A DNA stretch of 61,669 nt from Bifidobacterium pongonis (GTDB lineage: Bacteria; Actinomycetota; Actinomycetes; Actinomycetales; Bifidobacteriaceae), in the NCBI RefSeq assembly GCF_019331805.1, contig NZ_JAHBBE010000012.1:1-61669 (forward strand). The letters are read 5' to 3'. Of the stretch, positions 8,801-18,235 are shown one piece after another; positions within the stretch are counted from its first letter, which is position 1; each line of letters begins with the position of its first letter. A program made the translations under genes and the position numbers. The notes under the pieces are model-generated. The model did not search any database and was not told the origin of the DNA. It saw only the letters and a program-made list of their open reading frames with translations.

Positions 8801-9022
8801 GATACTACGCAGGGCGTGCGATTTTCGCGGGGTGCCGGTTCGGTGACTGGATTCGGTGGCTGGATTCAGTGACGTGGTTTGGTGGCTGGATTCGGTGGCG
8901 TGGTTTGGTGGCGAGGCTCCGTTATGCGGGATGCGCACAGGCCCGGCCACCGGAGTGAGAACGATGGCATCCCTTTCGCCGCCGTGACCTAGGATGGCAT
9001 AGGAAGAGCGAAAGGAACTACA

Positions 9023-10144
9023 TTGACCGACGAAACCGATACGACCGTCGCCCGGAACGAATCCGTCTCCCCCGCCGCGTCGACGCAGACGCAGACGCAG
9101 GGAACGGCGCCCGCCGCGAGCCAGCCCACGAGCCAGCCCGCAAACCAACAAGCCGCCAATCAACAACCCGCCAACAAACCCGCCAACGGAGGCGCCGCCG
9201 TCAAAGCCGCCCTCATCGCCAACATCGGCGTGGCCTGCGCGAAATTCGCCGCCGCCGCATTCACCGGATCCTCCTCGATGTTCTCCGAATCGGTCCACTC
9301 CGTGGCCGACTGCGCGAACGAAATCGTGCTCATGTTCGGCGACCGCGCCTCCGACCGCAAATCCAAAGGCGACCACCCGTTCGGCATGCACCGCGCGAAA
9401 TACCTCGCCAGCTTCATCGTCGCCACACTGCTGTTTTTCGTCGGCGGCGTGTTCGCCGTCAGTCAGGCCTCGCAAAAGCTCATCGGACTGCTCGACGGCT
9501 CCGTGGCCCGCCAGGTCGACTCGCTCGAACTGCTCGCCGCGCTGGCCGTGGTCGTCATCTCCGCCTGCCTCGAAGGCTACGGCCTGCACACGTCCATCAA
9601 GGAAGCCCGCGAGCGCATGGACCGTGTGAAGGTCGAGGAGGATTCGCTGATCGGTTTCTGGAAGCGCACCAAGTCCGCCGAACTCGCGTCGGTGATGATG
9701 GAGGATACGCTCGCGCTCATCGGTCTGCTGTTCGCCGGTCTTGGTATCGGCTGTTCGATGCTGACCGGTGACGAATTGTACGATACGATCGGCGGTCTGA
9801 TGGTCGGCCTGGTGCTGGTGGTCGGTTCCGCCGCATTGGCGTTCAAGTCCGGTTCGCTGCTGCTCGGCGAGGATGTCGACCCGCGTACGCACAAGCTGCT
9901 CGCGCAGGCCGTGACCACTACGCCTGGCGTAGAGCGTCTGATCAACATGCAGGCGATTCACATGGATGAGGATGCGGTGCTGCTGTGCTTGAAGGTGCAG
10001 ACGTCCAAGCTGGACCGCGATTATGACGTGGAGACGGTGGATAAGATCGAACGCAGCATTCGCGCCGCGCTGCCTTGGTATGAGTGGGAAATCTACGTGG
10101 AACCGGATATCTGGCGCGCCAACCACGTTTCCGCCGAGGCGTAA
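9023..10144 (+). CDS. Cation diffusion facilitator (metal efflux) protein
   Basis: Exports divalent metals (typically Zn, Mn or Fe) across the membrane in exchange for protons. 373 residues: a Ser/Thr/Gln/Asn/Pro-rich N-terminal tail of about 55 residues, then CDF helices with the metal-site motif SVHSVAD, the HPFGMHRAKY loop after helix 2, and a C-terminal cytoplasmic ferredoxin-like domain (about residues 290-373) with IHMDEDAVLL. TTG start with AAAGGA upstream. The second canonical HxxxD-type site reads MMEDTLAL, so metal specificity cannot be inferred. Transcribed divergently from ykoEDC. Confidence 0.88.
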   Translation: MTDETDTTVARNESVSPAASTQTQTQGTAPAASQPTSQPANQQAANQQPANKPANGGAAVKAALIANIGVACAKFAAAAFTGSSSMFSESVHSVADCANEIVLMFGDRASDRKSKGDHPFGMHRAKYLASFIVATLLFFVGGVFAVSQASQKLIGLLDGSVARQVDSLELLAALAVVVISACLEGYGLHTSIKEARERMDRVKVEEDSLIGFWKRTKSAELASVMMEDTLALIGLLFAGLGIGCSMLTGDELYDTIGGLMVGLVLVVGSAALAFKSGSLLLGEDVDPRTHKLLAQAVTTTPGVERLINMQAIHMDEDAVLLCLKVQTSKLDRDYDVETVDKIERSIRAALPWYEWEIYVEPDIWRANHVSAEA

Positions 10145-10265
10145 CAGACGCGCTTTGACGAACGGTTCGGCCGCCCGCCCGGCTTTTGCGAGGGGCGGAC
10201 GGCCGAACACGTTCTGGCGTGGCACGAGGCCACCCGCTAAGGTGGTAGGCGCACACAGGAGGACC

Positions 10266-11417
10266 ATGAACGACATTCATACCATCGAAGCGAATATTTT
10301 CGAACGATTGAGCCACGTCATCGACCCGGAATTGGGCCGTTCCGTCACCGATCTCGGCATGATCACCTCGATCGACGCCGTACCGTCGGACAGTACCGGC
10401 GAGAGCGGCGGCGAGATCATCGACGTGACCGTCCGCGTGGAGCTCACCGTCAAGGATTGTCCCCTGAGCGAGACCATCACCAATCAGATCAACGGCGCGG
10501 TCCGCTCGTACACCGACCCGAACTCCCCCAACGCCACGCTCGTACCGCATATCGAAATCGGTTCCATGCCGCAAGACAAGCTGACCAGTCTCGTGCAGAC
10601 CCTTAAGGCGGAACGCAGGCAGAACCCGTTCAGCAAGCCCGGCATCAAAACGCGCATTTTCGCCATCGCCTCCGGCAAGGGCGGCGTGGGCAAATCCTCT
10701 GTAACCGCCAATCTCGCCGCCACGTTCGCCGCGCTCGGCTACGATACGGCCGCAATCGACGCGGATATCTACGGCTTCTCGCTGCCCCGGCTGTTCGGCG
10801 TGCACACGCAGCCCACGAATCTGAACGGTATGCTGATGCCTGTGACCGCGTGGGGCGTGAAACTGATTTCGATCGGCATGTTCGCGGGCGCGGATCGTGC
10901 GATTCTGTGGCGCGGACCGCGACTGCAGCGTTCCCTGGAACAGTTCCTTTCCGACGTGTGGTGGGGCGAGCCGGACGTGTTGCTGCTCGACCTGGCGCCC
11001 GGCACGGGTGATATGGCGATTTCCGTGGCACAGGCGTTGCCGAATGCCGAACTGGTGGTGGTGACCACGCCTCAGCCGTCCGCGTCGGATATCGCCGTGC
11101 GGTCCGGACTGGTGTCGTTGCAGGTGCCGATGAAGGTGCGCGGCGTGGTGGAGAATATGAGCTACTACGAGCATAAGGGCGAAAAACTGCGGATTTTCGG
11201 CGAGGGCGGCGGTAAGCGCGTGTCCGAGCAGCTGAGCACGGCGTTGGGCCATGATGTGCCGCTGATGGCGCAGTTGCCGCTGATGCCCGAACTGCGCGAG
11301 ACCGGTGAGGCTGGCCGGCCTGCGGTGCTGACACCGGAAGGCGCGTTGGCCAGCACTCCCCTAGCGGACGAGTTCACTTCGCTGGCACGGCAGCTGATGG
11401 CGCTTCCGTCCGACTGA
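10266..11417 (+). CDS. mrp: Mrp/ApbC-family Fe-S cluster carrier ATPase
   Basis: P-loop ATPase that binds and transfers Fe-S clusters to apo-proteins in the cytosol. 383 residues: an N-terminal MIP18/DUF59 domain (about 1-100, including DPELGRSVTDLGM) followed by the NTPase with Walker A SGKGGVGKSS, the Mrp segment LLLDLAPGTGDMAIS and VVENMSYY. The family's usual C-terminal CxxC pair is not evident: after VVENMSYYEHKGEKL no CxxC follows, so cluster binding may differ. Start is ATG at 10266 with AGGAGG 3 bases upstream. Confidence 0.88.
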   Translation: MNDIHTIEANIFERLSHVIDPELGRSVTDLGMITSIDAVPSDSTGESGGEIIDVTVRVELTVKDCPLSETITNQINGAVRSYTDPNSPNATLVPHIEIGSMPQDKLTSLVQTLKAERRQNPFSKPGIKTRIFAIASGKGGVGKSSVTANLAATFAALGYDTAAIDADIYGFSLPRLFGVHTQPTNLNGMLMPVTAWGVKLISIGMFAGADRAILWRGPRLQRSLEQFLSDVWWGEPDVLLLDLAPGTGDMAISVAQALPNAELVVVTTPQPSASDIAVRSGLVSLQVPMKVRGVVENMSYYEHKGEKLRIFGEGGGKRVSEQLSTALGHDVPLMAQLPLMPELRETGEAGRPAVLTPEGALASTPLADEFTSLARQLMALPSD

Positions 11418-11712
11418 CCCGGCTGACCGGCTGGCCCGGCCAGCCAGCCCGGCCACCCCAGCTAACCGACCCCGGGTGACCCGGTCAACCCGTCCGGTCA
11501 ACCCAGCTGACCAACCCGTCCGGCTGACCCCGGCTACCCCATCCGGCCGATCCACCCAACTGCCCCGGTCAACTCCACTACCCATTTGGACGAAATCCGT
11601 GATTTGGCTACCGAAATGGACGAATTCCGGCCCGAAAACGTCCATTTCGACCGCCCTGTCGCGTGATTCGTCCATTTCGACCGCACACTGCCGTTAACGG
11701 GCGCGTGCGAGA
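11418..11712. other. Repetitive spacer
   Basis: First half is a chain of degenerate ggctgacc / cggtcaacc words. From about 11580 it holds several copies of a tggacga / cgtccatttcgacc motif in both orientations. No credible gene. Possibly related to the palindromes elsewhere in the window. Confidence 0.6.
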
Positions 11713-11721
11713 ATGCCGAGT

Positions 11722-12531
11722 ATGAGAGTCGCCATAGCACAGTTCGCGGTCGCACGCAGCCCGGAACGCAACATCGAAATCATCCGCTCCTACGCCGAAC
11801 AGGCCGCCGCCGGGAACGCCCGCGTCCTGCTGCTACCCGAAGGCATCATCGCCCGCGACGCCACCGACCCGTATTTCCCCGCGCATCACGCGCAGTCGAT
11901 CAACGGCCCGTTCGTCGCCGGATTGCGCGACATCAGCGCACGCACCGGCGTGGCGCTTATGGGCACCGTCCACCTGCGGGAATCGGCAGCGGATAAGCCC
12001 GCCAACGTGTTCCTCATCGTCGATGATGGCGAAATCAGGCTCGCCTACCGCAAAATCCACCTGTACGACGCGTTCGGCGAGCGTGAGTCCGACGTAATCA
12101 AACCGGGTAATGAGGTTCCCCCGCTTATCACCATCGACGGCTGGCGGTTCGGCGTGATGACCTGCTATGACCTGCGGTTCCCCGAACTGGCGCGGGCACA
12201 TGCCATTGCCGGCGCGGACGTGCTGGTTGTTTCGGCGGCCTGGGCGCGTGGAGCGGACAAGGTGGATCATTGGACGACACTGTGCAAGGCACGTGCGTTG
12301 GAGAACACATGCTACTTGATGGCATGCAGCGAACACAGCGCGCACAATATCGGACATAGCATGGCCGTTGACCCGCTGGCGCATGTGATCGCACAGGCGG
12401 GAAGCGACGACATCGTATTCGCGGATTTCGACCGGGATACGTTGGAGAATGCTCGGCGAACGCTGCCGGTGCTACGCAATAGGCGTTTTACAGCGCCGGT
12501 GCTGCAGGGCGCGACACGGACGACTGATTAG
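11722..12531 (+). CDS. Carbon-nitrogen hydrolase (nitrilase superfamily amidase)
   Basis: 269 residues with the nitrilase-fold catalytic triad: Glu in LLLPEG, Lys in YRKIHLYDAFGE and Cys in VMTCYDLRFPE. The YRKIHLYDAFGE and CYDLRFPE segments resemble the Nit1/Nit2 branch (deaminated-glutathione or omega-amidases), so a cytosolic amide-repair role is likely, but the substrate is not provable. ATG at 11722 gives MRVAIAQFAV; another in-frame ATG lies at 11713. Neither has a strong ribosome site. Confidence 0.88.
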   Translation: MRVAIAQFAVARSPERNIEIIRSYAEQAAAGNARVLLLPEGIIARDATDPYFPAHHAQSINGPFVAGLRDISARTGVALMGTVHLRESAADKPANVFLIVDDGEIRLAYRKIHLYDAFGERESDVIKPGNEVPPLITIDGWRFGVMTCYDLRFPELARAHAIAGADVLVVSAAWARGADKVDHWTTLCKARALENTCYLMACSEHSAHNIGHSMAVDPLAHVIAQAGSDDIVFADFDRDTLENARRTLPVLRNRRFTAPVLQGATRTTD

Positions 12532-12565
12532 CCTGTCCCTGCATTCGCCTGAAACAACCGACCGT

Positions 12566-12631
12566 GCAGCAGATGGGTGTCGATTCAGACGCTTTCGAGC
12601 CCGATTTCGTCCGGAACAACACTCATTTGCC
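12566..12631. repeat. Intergenic repeat, second family (copy 1)
   Basis: Bounded by an imperfect inverted repeat (gcagatgggtgt ... acactcatttgc). Shares both ends and the block cgattcRgacgctt with the copy at 21892-21983. Noncoding. Confidence 0.65.
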
Positions 12632-12704
12632 CGATTTCGTCCGAATGGACAGCCGAATAGAGAAAACAGCAGAGCAAAAATCATCGCAGCCAGCGTATTC
12701 AGTA

Positions 12705-14954
12705 CTAATGCTGACGATATAACTTTGCGTACAACTTCCCCTCGGCCATTAAGCTCTCATGCGACCCATGTTCAACAATATGCCCATCATCCATCACATA
12801 TATCTCATCAAACATGCGTATCGAGCTTAGCCTGTGCGCCACCACCACACACGCGTACGGCGCACGCATAAGGGCTCTCATTATCTTGTTTTCCGTAACA
12901 TTATCCAGCGCACTGGTCGGCTCATCCATCACCATGAACATCGGATTGGTCACCATGGCACGGGCGATTGCGATCTTCTGCCTCTGGCCTCCGGAAAGAT
13001 TCAAACCATGTTCACTGATCATGGTGTCCAGTCCCAAGCCCGGATTCATCATCGATTCATCGATGCAACAGTCCTTGCACACTTGCCTTAATCGAGATTC
13101 ATCCACGGATGTCCGTCGCAGCAGGATATTCTCACGCAACGTCATATTGAAAACCGTTGTATCTTGATGGACAAAAGCAATGTTCTTTGCACGCCACGAA
13201 AGCGGCAACTCTTCACATGGATGGCCATCGACCATCACTCTTCCCTGCGTCGGACGAATCAATCCGGAAAGAAGCTTGAGAACCGTGCTCTTCCCCGAAC
13301 CAGTGGGCCCTACTATCGCGACCTTGCGCCCCTTGGGAATATGTAAAGTAATGTCTTCTACTACGGGCTTGGAAAAAACCGTATACGAAAATGAGACATT
13401 GTGTGCAGTCAGACTCTCCCGGCCGTAGTTATCGATACGCTCGGAATGCGGCGCAGCATAGCACGAGGGATTTTCTTGGCTCTCCCCTATTCCCGTTATC
13501 TCTTTGCCGCTCTGGGAATCACTCGACAAGACTCTTTGGAGAGGAGCATGTTCTCCATCCACATGCCGCATCTCATAATCCATATGCCCGTCATTAGTTC
13601 GTTTTCCTGATGGAATAATGTCTGCAATCTTGCGGATATATGAGAGAACGGCAGCAAACTGCCCAATGGACGTCATGATGCTGCCGAATGGCACAACAAA
13701 CGAAGAAGCCAACGTTACGAATCCGACTACCGTACCCAAGTCGACCATATCTTGAACGAGCAGCACGGAACCGCATAGGATGATGGCGAGAGGCAATACG
13801 AATTCCAGTGCCGCCGACAGTGACGACATCCATGCATCGAGTTTGCCCCTCTTCCACTGGAAGTGAAGCTGCTTCTGCAGTAAATCAGACCAGCGCCGAT
13901 AAAAGAAGCCCTCCAGATTCATGCTTTTTACGGTCTCTATTCCGGAGAAAATTTCAATAAAGGACTGTTGCACTGCGGATTGCGCAGCGGTCTCCTTATC
14001 AACCAGCTTTTTGGATTTCGCAGCATATATCGTCGAGACGATGAGAATAACAAAGCAAATCGCCAATGTCACCATTGTGAGCTGCGGTGAGTAGTTGATC
14101 ATCATCACCAGATACACGGCAAGAAACACGAAGGACACCAGCGATCCAATCATTCCGGTAGCCAGCATTTGTTCAACGACAGCCACTAGATTCGCCCGGT
14201 AGATCATATCGCCGCTTGTTCGGTTTATGAAAAAGGCAAACTCTCGTTCAAACACTCCCCGCATGTATTTGCGGAATAGAAAGTTCCCAAACCCTATCCT
14301 TAATCGAGCGTTCGCCAATCCATTGAGCATGGAAATCAGGTAATACAGCGCAAAAGAAACAAGCATCATCGCGAACGCGGCCAGCAGAAACCCCTCGCTG
14401 GTGCACAGCTGCCGACGATTGACGATAAATCTCATTCCTGCTGGAGGAATCAATCCCAAGCTTTGTATTGCAAGCGACAATACTATGGCACTCAACACGA
14501 AAACCGGGGAAGAAACAAGGAAGTCCTTAATCACTCCCATGCAATTCGAGTCGCGCCATGCCCCGCGAATGGATCTTTTCTCTCCCGCACGCTCGGTAAG
14601 CACAGCCGCCGAGGAGCAGTGCCTACGAAAATCCTCTTCTCGCACGGATGAACGCCCACTCGCCGGATCAATAATATAGAAACGGCCGAATGCGTAATGG
14701 CTCAAGACTACGAAGTGATGATGATTCCATAGCAGGATGGACGGCGAATCCAGTTTTTTGAATCCATCGATATTCCGTACTGCAACGGCCCGGTTCGTCA
14801 CCCTGTAATCATTCAGAATGGTCACTATATTTTTGATGCTTAGCCCGCCACGAGGAACACCATACGCATTACGCAAATCCTCCAATCCGGAATCGCGCCC
14901 ATACGCCTTGAGTATCATGGCACATGCAGCCAAGCCACATTCGCTATGCTCCGT
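12705..14954 (-). pseudogene. Peptidase-C39 ABC exporter (LanT-like), main part, 5' end separated by IS607
   Basis: Exporter that cleaves double-glycine leaders and secretes bacteriocins. Retained: the C39 motif EHSECGLAACAMIL with its Cys, the catalytic His region (LLWNHHHFVVLSHY) and Asp (IIDPASG), a six-helix transmembrane domain and an ABC domain with Walker A GPTGSGKST, LSGGQRQK and VMDEPTSALD. The first 12 codons and ribosome site lie 2 kb away at 16929-16964, beyond an IS607-type insertion. No start codon precedes the active-site Cys in this frame; an in-frame TAG, which is the tnpB stop (14982-14984), lies just upstream. The rest of the frame is intact, so the disruption looks recent. 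Confidence 0.85.
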
Positions 14955-15100
14955 TGTAGATGACTTTGTTTTAGCTTGTCGCTAGAGCGAAGTCATCTGC
15001 ATGGCCTCGTTGCCGAGACCAGCTCCAAGTCTTACGCGACTCTCGCCGCCGCTTGGTTCACGCTTCGCCGGACGCCGCATTGTCCCGTACTCAAGGTGGG
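14955..15100 (-). ncRNA. Predicted TnpB guide (omega) RNA at the element's right end
   Basis: TnpB proteins of IS605/IS607 elements use an RNA that overlaps the 3' part of tnpB, ends at the right end and continues into flanking DNA as guide. Here the scaffold would end with the agatgactt / aagtcatct hairpin. The guide would begin at 14954 and read into the exporter's C39 active-site codons. Extent is inferred from the family, not seen directly. Confidence 0.4.
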
Positions 15101-16289
15101 CCTGTCTTCCGCTTCCTCCACGCGCGTTTAACGTCTCCGGGGCACTCCCGGCGACTTGGATGTTGATGGCCGCGTTCAGATCGCGGTCGATGGACAGTCC
15201 GCACTTGTCGCAGTGGTAGACGCGTTCGGATAGGGACAGTTTGGTTTTCACCGTCCCGCAGTTCGAGCAGGTCTTCGAGCTTGGATACCACCGGTCGATG
15301 ACATGCAGTCTCGTGCCGGCGCGTGCGGTCTTGTAGGTCAGTTGGCGTCGGAACTCCGCGAATGCGGCGTCCTGAATCGATTGGGCGAGCCCGCGTTTTT
15401 TGACCATGCCCGCCACGTTCAAGTCCTCGATGCTGATGTCCGCGTAGGTACAGGCGAGCATGGCGGTGGTCTTATCCAAGAGGTCGCGCCGCAGGTTGGC
15501 CACACGTGCGTGCAGGCGTGCCACGTTCGCCCTCGCCCTGCGGCGGCGGTTGGAGCCCTTCCGTTTGCGGCTCAGGCTCCGCTGGGCTTTCCTCAGACGC
15601 GTGAGATCCGACTTCAAGGCGTGCGGGTTGCGTATCACGGTGCCATCCGACAATGTGGCGAGCTCCTTCACGCCCAAGTCGATTCCGACGCTCCCGCCCT
15701 TCGGAGGCTTGGGTGCTGGATTATCGGCTCGTTCGACGGTCAGACTGGCCTGCCAGCGTCCCGCACGGCGGGACACGCTCATGCGCAGCACCTTCGCGCC
15801 GTCCACTCGCTTGGACACGTCCTCCATGCAGTGCACACGGCCTATCCTCGGGAGTTTTAGCGCGTATGGGTCATGGTCGATGAGGCCGAACGAGCCGGTC
15901 GTATACGCGAAGCGCCGAATGCCGGAGTCCTTGGACCTGAAACGCGGGAACCCCATCCTGCGGCCTTTCCGCTGCCCCTTGCGGGACTTGGAGAAGTTCT
16001 TCAGCGCGTCGCCCAATGATTCGAGGCCGCTGTTGTATGCCTCCTTGCTGTTCCTAGGCCACCATGGTTCTCCCGTGGTCTCGTCCACGGCGAGCGTGTT
16101 CTTGGCCTGGTTCCACCACTTACGCAAGGCATAGTACGACCATTCGGGGGCATCGCCGCGTTCGAGCATGTCCCTGACGTGCGCCAGTCCCTTGTTGTAG
16201 GCGAATCGAGCCGCCCCGGCGTGCGATTCCATCAATCGCTCCTGCCGTGGCGTCGGATCGAGCGCCACCTTGACCGCCTCATGCATCAC
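14982..16289 (-). CDS. tnpB: TnpB RNA-guided nuclease
   Basis: 435 residues with an N-terminal helix-turn-helix/REC-like region, a RuvC-like nuclease with Asp204 (GIDLGVKELAT), Glu288 (SIEDLNVAGM) and Asp370 (DRDLNAAINI), and a Cys4 zinc finger (C341, C344, C360, C363). All catalytic residues are present, so the nuclease is probably active. It overlaps the tnpA end by 11 bases, indicating co-translation. Family knowledge: TnpB cuts empty donor sites using a guide from the flanking DNA, which helps retain the element. Confidence 0.93.
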   Translation of the reverse strand: MMHEAVKVALDPTPRQERLMESHAGAARFAYNKGLAHVRDMLERGDAPEWSYYALRKWWNQAKNTLAVDETTGEPWWPRNSKEAYNSGLESLGDALKNFSKSRKGQRKGRRMGFPRFRSKDSGIRRFAYTTGSFGLIDHDPYALKLPRIGRVHCMEDVSKRVDGAKVLRMSVSRRAGRWQASLTVERADNPAPKPPKGGSVGIDLGVKELATLSDGTVIRNPHALKSDLTRLRKAQRSLSRKRKGSNRRRRARANVARLHARVANLRRDLLDKTTAMLACTYADISIEDLNVAGMVKKRGLAQSIQDAAFAEFRRQLTYKTARAGTRLHVIDRWYPSSKTCSNCGTVKTKLSLSERVYHCDKCGLSIDRDLNAAINIQVAGSAPETLNARGGSGRQAHLEYGTMRRPAKREPSGGESRVRLGAGLGNEAMQMTSL

Positions 16290-16866
16290 GCGCCGCCTTC
16301 AACGCCGCGTCCGTCTTGCGCTTGGCTGCGCGACGCCCGTACAGCCGGGCGCAGAACGAGGTCAGCACCTCGGTCATGTCGCGCACCAAATCGTCATCCG
16401 GCTCCGTGTCGTCCACCACGATGATTCGGCGTCCCTGCGCCTTCAACGCGCTCTCCACCAGTCCCGCGTTCATGCGGGCGAGCCTGTCCCTGCGCTCCAC
16501 AATCAGAGTGCCCACGGTCGGGTCGGACAATAGCCGGTTGAGCTTGCGCCGCCTGTCGTTCATACCGGAACCCGTCTCTGTGACGATTTCCGGTTTCTCC
16601 ACTCCCATGCCAAGAGCGAACGCTCTCAACCGGTCGGCCTGACGTGTCAGATCGGCCTTCTGGTCGGCTGAGCCGACACGCGCATAGCACACCGTCCTGC
16701 CGTTCGCCGTGGGGGTGACGGGTTGGCTCTCGTATTTCGGGTCGTGGATGATTATCGTACCCGTCGCCATGCGCTCGAACGGAACGGGCATACGGTTCTC
16801 ACGGCACCACTGCCACACCGTCTGCTCGTTGAAGCCCTCGCGTTTCGCCCATTCCCTGACACGCAT
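16279..16866 (-). CDS. tnpA: IS607-family serine transposase, usual catalytic Ser position is Gly
   Basis: 195 residues: an N-terminal MerR-like DNA-binding domain (VREWAKREGFNEQTVWQW) followed by a serine-recombinase catalytic domain with DRLAR and a C-terminal basic helix. The nucleophile motif, normally YARVSS, reads YARVGS at residues 61-66: codon GGC instead of AGC at position 65, with Ser66 retained. The Arg residues of the site (R63, and the RDRLAR motif) are present. Unless Ser66 substitutes, the transposase should be inactive. Confidence 0.9.
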   Translation of the reverse strand: MRVREWAKREGFNEQTVWQWCRENRMPVPFERMATGTIIIHDPKYESQPVTPTANGRTVCYARVGSADQKADLTRQADRLRAFALGMGVEKPEIVTETGSGMNDRRRKLNRLLSDPTVGTLIVERRDRLARMNAGLVESALKAQGRRIIVVDDTEPDDDLVRDMTEVLTSFCARLYGRRAAKRKTDAALKAARDA

Positions 16867-16928
16867 GGCTTTATTATATCATACGAAAACAGACAAAAGC
16901 AAATAGTTAAGGTAGCTGGTTACAACCC

Positions 16929-16964
16929 CTGTTCGACGAGAGGGATACGCAAATGCCCTGCCAT
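16929..16964 (-). pseudogene. Detached 5' end of the C39 exporter gene
   Basis: AGGAGG at 16971-16976 precedes ATG at 16964, encoding MAGHLRIPLVEQ before entering IS607 sequence and a stop five bases further on. IPLVEQ is the usual start of peptidase-C39 exporters, ending at the conserved oxyanion Gln. It sits 18 bases after the ATPase stop codon, so the intact gene was the last gene of this operon. Confidence 0.8.
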
Positions 16965-16982
16965 ACAAAGCCTCCTCTTAAC

Positions 16983-17726
16983 TTACAAGCCAAAATCAAC
17001 ATGCTCATGTTCTTTGCCGAGCATCGCGGCCTTTGAGAATTCATCGAACGAGTTGAAATCGGAGAGCATCGCATCCAAGGCAATATGCTTGTGATCAAGC
17101 ACGATAATACGATCAGAGACGTTCCAGCAATAATGCAGGTCATGGGTGATCGTAAGTATCGTACGGTTATCGGCACGCAGCCTTCCCATATACTCAATCA
17201 ACAGATCACGTGTCAGCGGATCAATGGCATTCGTGGGTTCGTCGAGCATGATGACATGCGGGTCGAACATCATGCCGGCCACTATTCCCACTCGTTTGCG
17301 CAATCCTGAGCTTAGGTCAGAGACCTTTTTGTCCAGCTGGTCGTTCAATTCGAATGCCCGAACCAATGGATTCTTCTCCAAGGCTTCAAAAAAGGTCTTA
17401 TCGTCATCCTTTGGCTTGAATAGCATCTTGCGGAACTTGAAATTCTCTCGCACGGTCATCGTGTCGACAAGGCCGCCCTGTTCGGTCATTTGGAATACGT
17501 CTCTCATCGAGGGAACAAACGCTTTGTTAATGGCAGCGTACCCCGACCAGGGCCGCCGTAATCCAACTATGAGATCGAACAACGTGGTTTTTCCAACACC
17601 GTTATAGCCCAAAATAGCCAATGACTGTCCCTTGGGGACTGCAAAGGTGATATGTTCGAGCACCGCCTGCTTACGCTTGTACCCAAAAGTCAAGTCGTTT
17701 ACTTTGATAATATCCGTTGTGTTCAT
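16983..17726 (-). CDS. ABC transporter ATPase (LanF-like, bacteriocin immunity/export)
   Basis: 247-residue single ABC domain: Walker A GYNGVGKTT, signature LSSGLRKR, Walker B VIMLDEPTNAIDP and the His switch TITHDLHY. The variant LSSGL signature and drug/bacteriocin-type layout fit LanF/CcmA-like ATPases that work with separate permeases. ATG at 17726 has AAAGGA upstream; an upstream TTG frame is less likely. Two permease genes are upstream and the C39 exporter downstream. Confidence 0.82.
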   Translation of the reverse strand: MNTTDIIKVNDLTFGYKRKQAVLEHITFAVPKGQSLAILGYNGVGKTTLFDLIVGLRRPWSGYAAINKAFVPSMRDVFQMTEQGGLVDTMTVRENFKFRKMLFKPKDDDKTFFEALEKNPLVRAFELNDQLDKKVSDLSSGLRKRVGIVAGMMFDPHVIMLDEPTNAIDPLTRDLLIEYMGRLRADNRTILTITHDLHYCWNVSDRIIVLDHKHIALDAMLSDFNSFDEFSKAAMLGKEHEHVDFGL

Positions 17727-17737
17727 GTGTATTCCTT

Positions 17738-18226
17738 TCAATGCTCCACCTGTGGTAATGACGCAAAGTACTCCGCCAAGCTGTTTATGCTGTTTTGAAC
17801 ATTGTCATATGAGTTCATCTGCGAATCGGGAATTGTTGTTCTCAGCGTTTTTTCCGCATAAAGAATAAAAGGCATGAAGATATTAACATATCCTACGTTA
17901 ATATCTTCAACGAATTTGCTGTTTGAAAAGAAGGCGAATATCTTTTCAAAATCAGAATACCATGAAGAAAGATTGCCCTTGTTTCCCTTTAAAAACGACT
18001 TTCCATCAATGCATTTCGCATATTTTTTCTTATCATAACCACGAAGCTCAAGCATGCTGGCAAAATCATCGGGGCGCAACGCGCAATTTCGCGACATCCA
18101 TTGACTGATAACAGAATCGACAAACGAATCATCACCGGAAGCGTCATCGTCATCAATCAACGAATAGCGTTCTTCGATGGTATCCGCATACATACTTTTT
18201 ACAATATCCACAGCATATCCCTTCAA
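17738..18226 (-). CDS. LanM N-terminus-like protein (short, possibly truncated)
   Basis: 162 residues, acidic, no transmembrane helix. The pattern (ERYSLI, a WMSRN...DFASMLELRGYD block, a W/F-rich middle, then FMPFILYAEKTLRTTI) resembles the first 150 residues of class II lanthipeptide synthetases, which normally exceed 900 residues. The dehydratase and zinc-cyclase parts are absent and the frame ends QVEH just before the ATPase ribosome site. The start is unclear: TTG at 18226 has no good ribosome site and ATG at 18193 is possible. The family call is an inference from pattern only. Confidence 0.45.
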   Translation of the reverse strand: MKGYAVDIVKSMYADTIEERYSLIDDDDASGDDSFVDSVISQWMSRNCALRPDDFASMLELRGYDKKKYAKCIDGKSFLKGNKGNLSSWYSDFEKIFAFFSNSKFVEDINVGYVNIFMPFILYAEKTLRTTIPDSQMNSYDNVQNSINSLAEYFASLPQVEH

Positions 18227-18235
18227 TGAATTACA

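Larger units (their letters stand above)
14955..16928 (-). mobile_element. IS607-family element (tnpA + tnpB) inside the exporter gene
   Basis: About 1.97 kb, carrying overlapping serine-transposase and TnpB genes. Ends are deduced from the split exporter gene: MAGHLRIPLVEQ on one side and TEHSECGLAACAM on the other give the normal C39 N-terminus, with Gln six residues before Cys, when rejoined. No target duplication or terminal inverted repeat is seen, as expected for IS607. An internal 9-bp inverted repeat (14990-14998 with 14958-14966) sits at the tnpB end. Boundaries are accurate to within a few bases. Confidence 0.85.
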
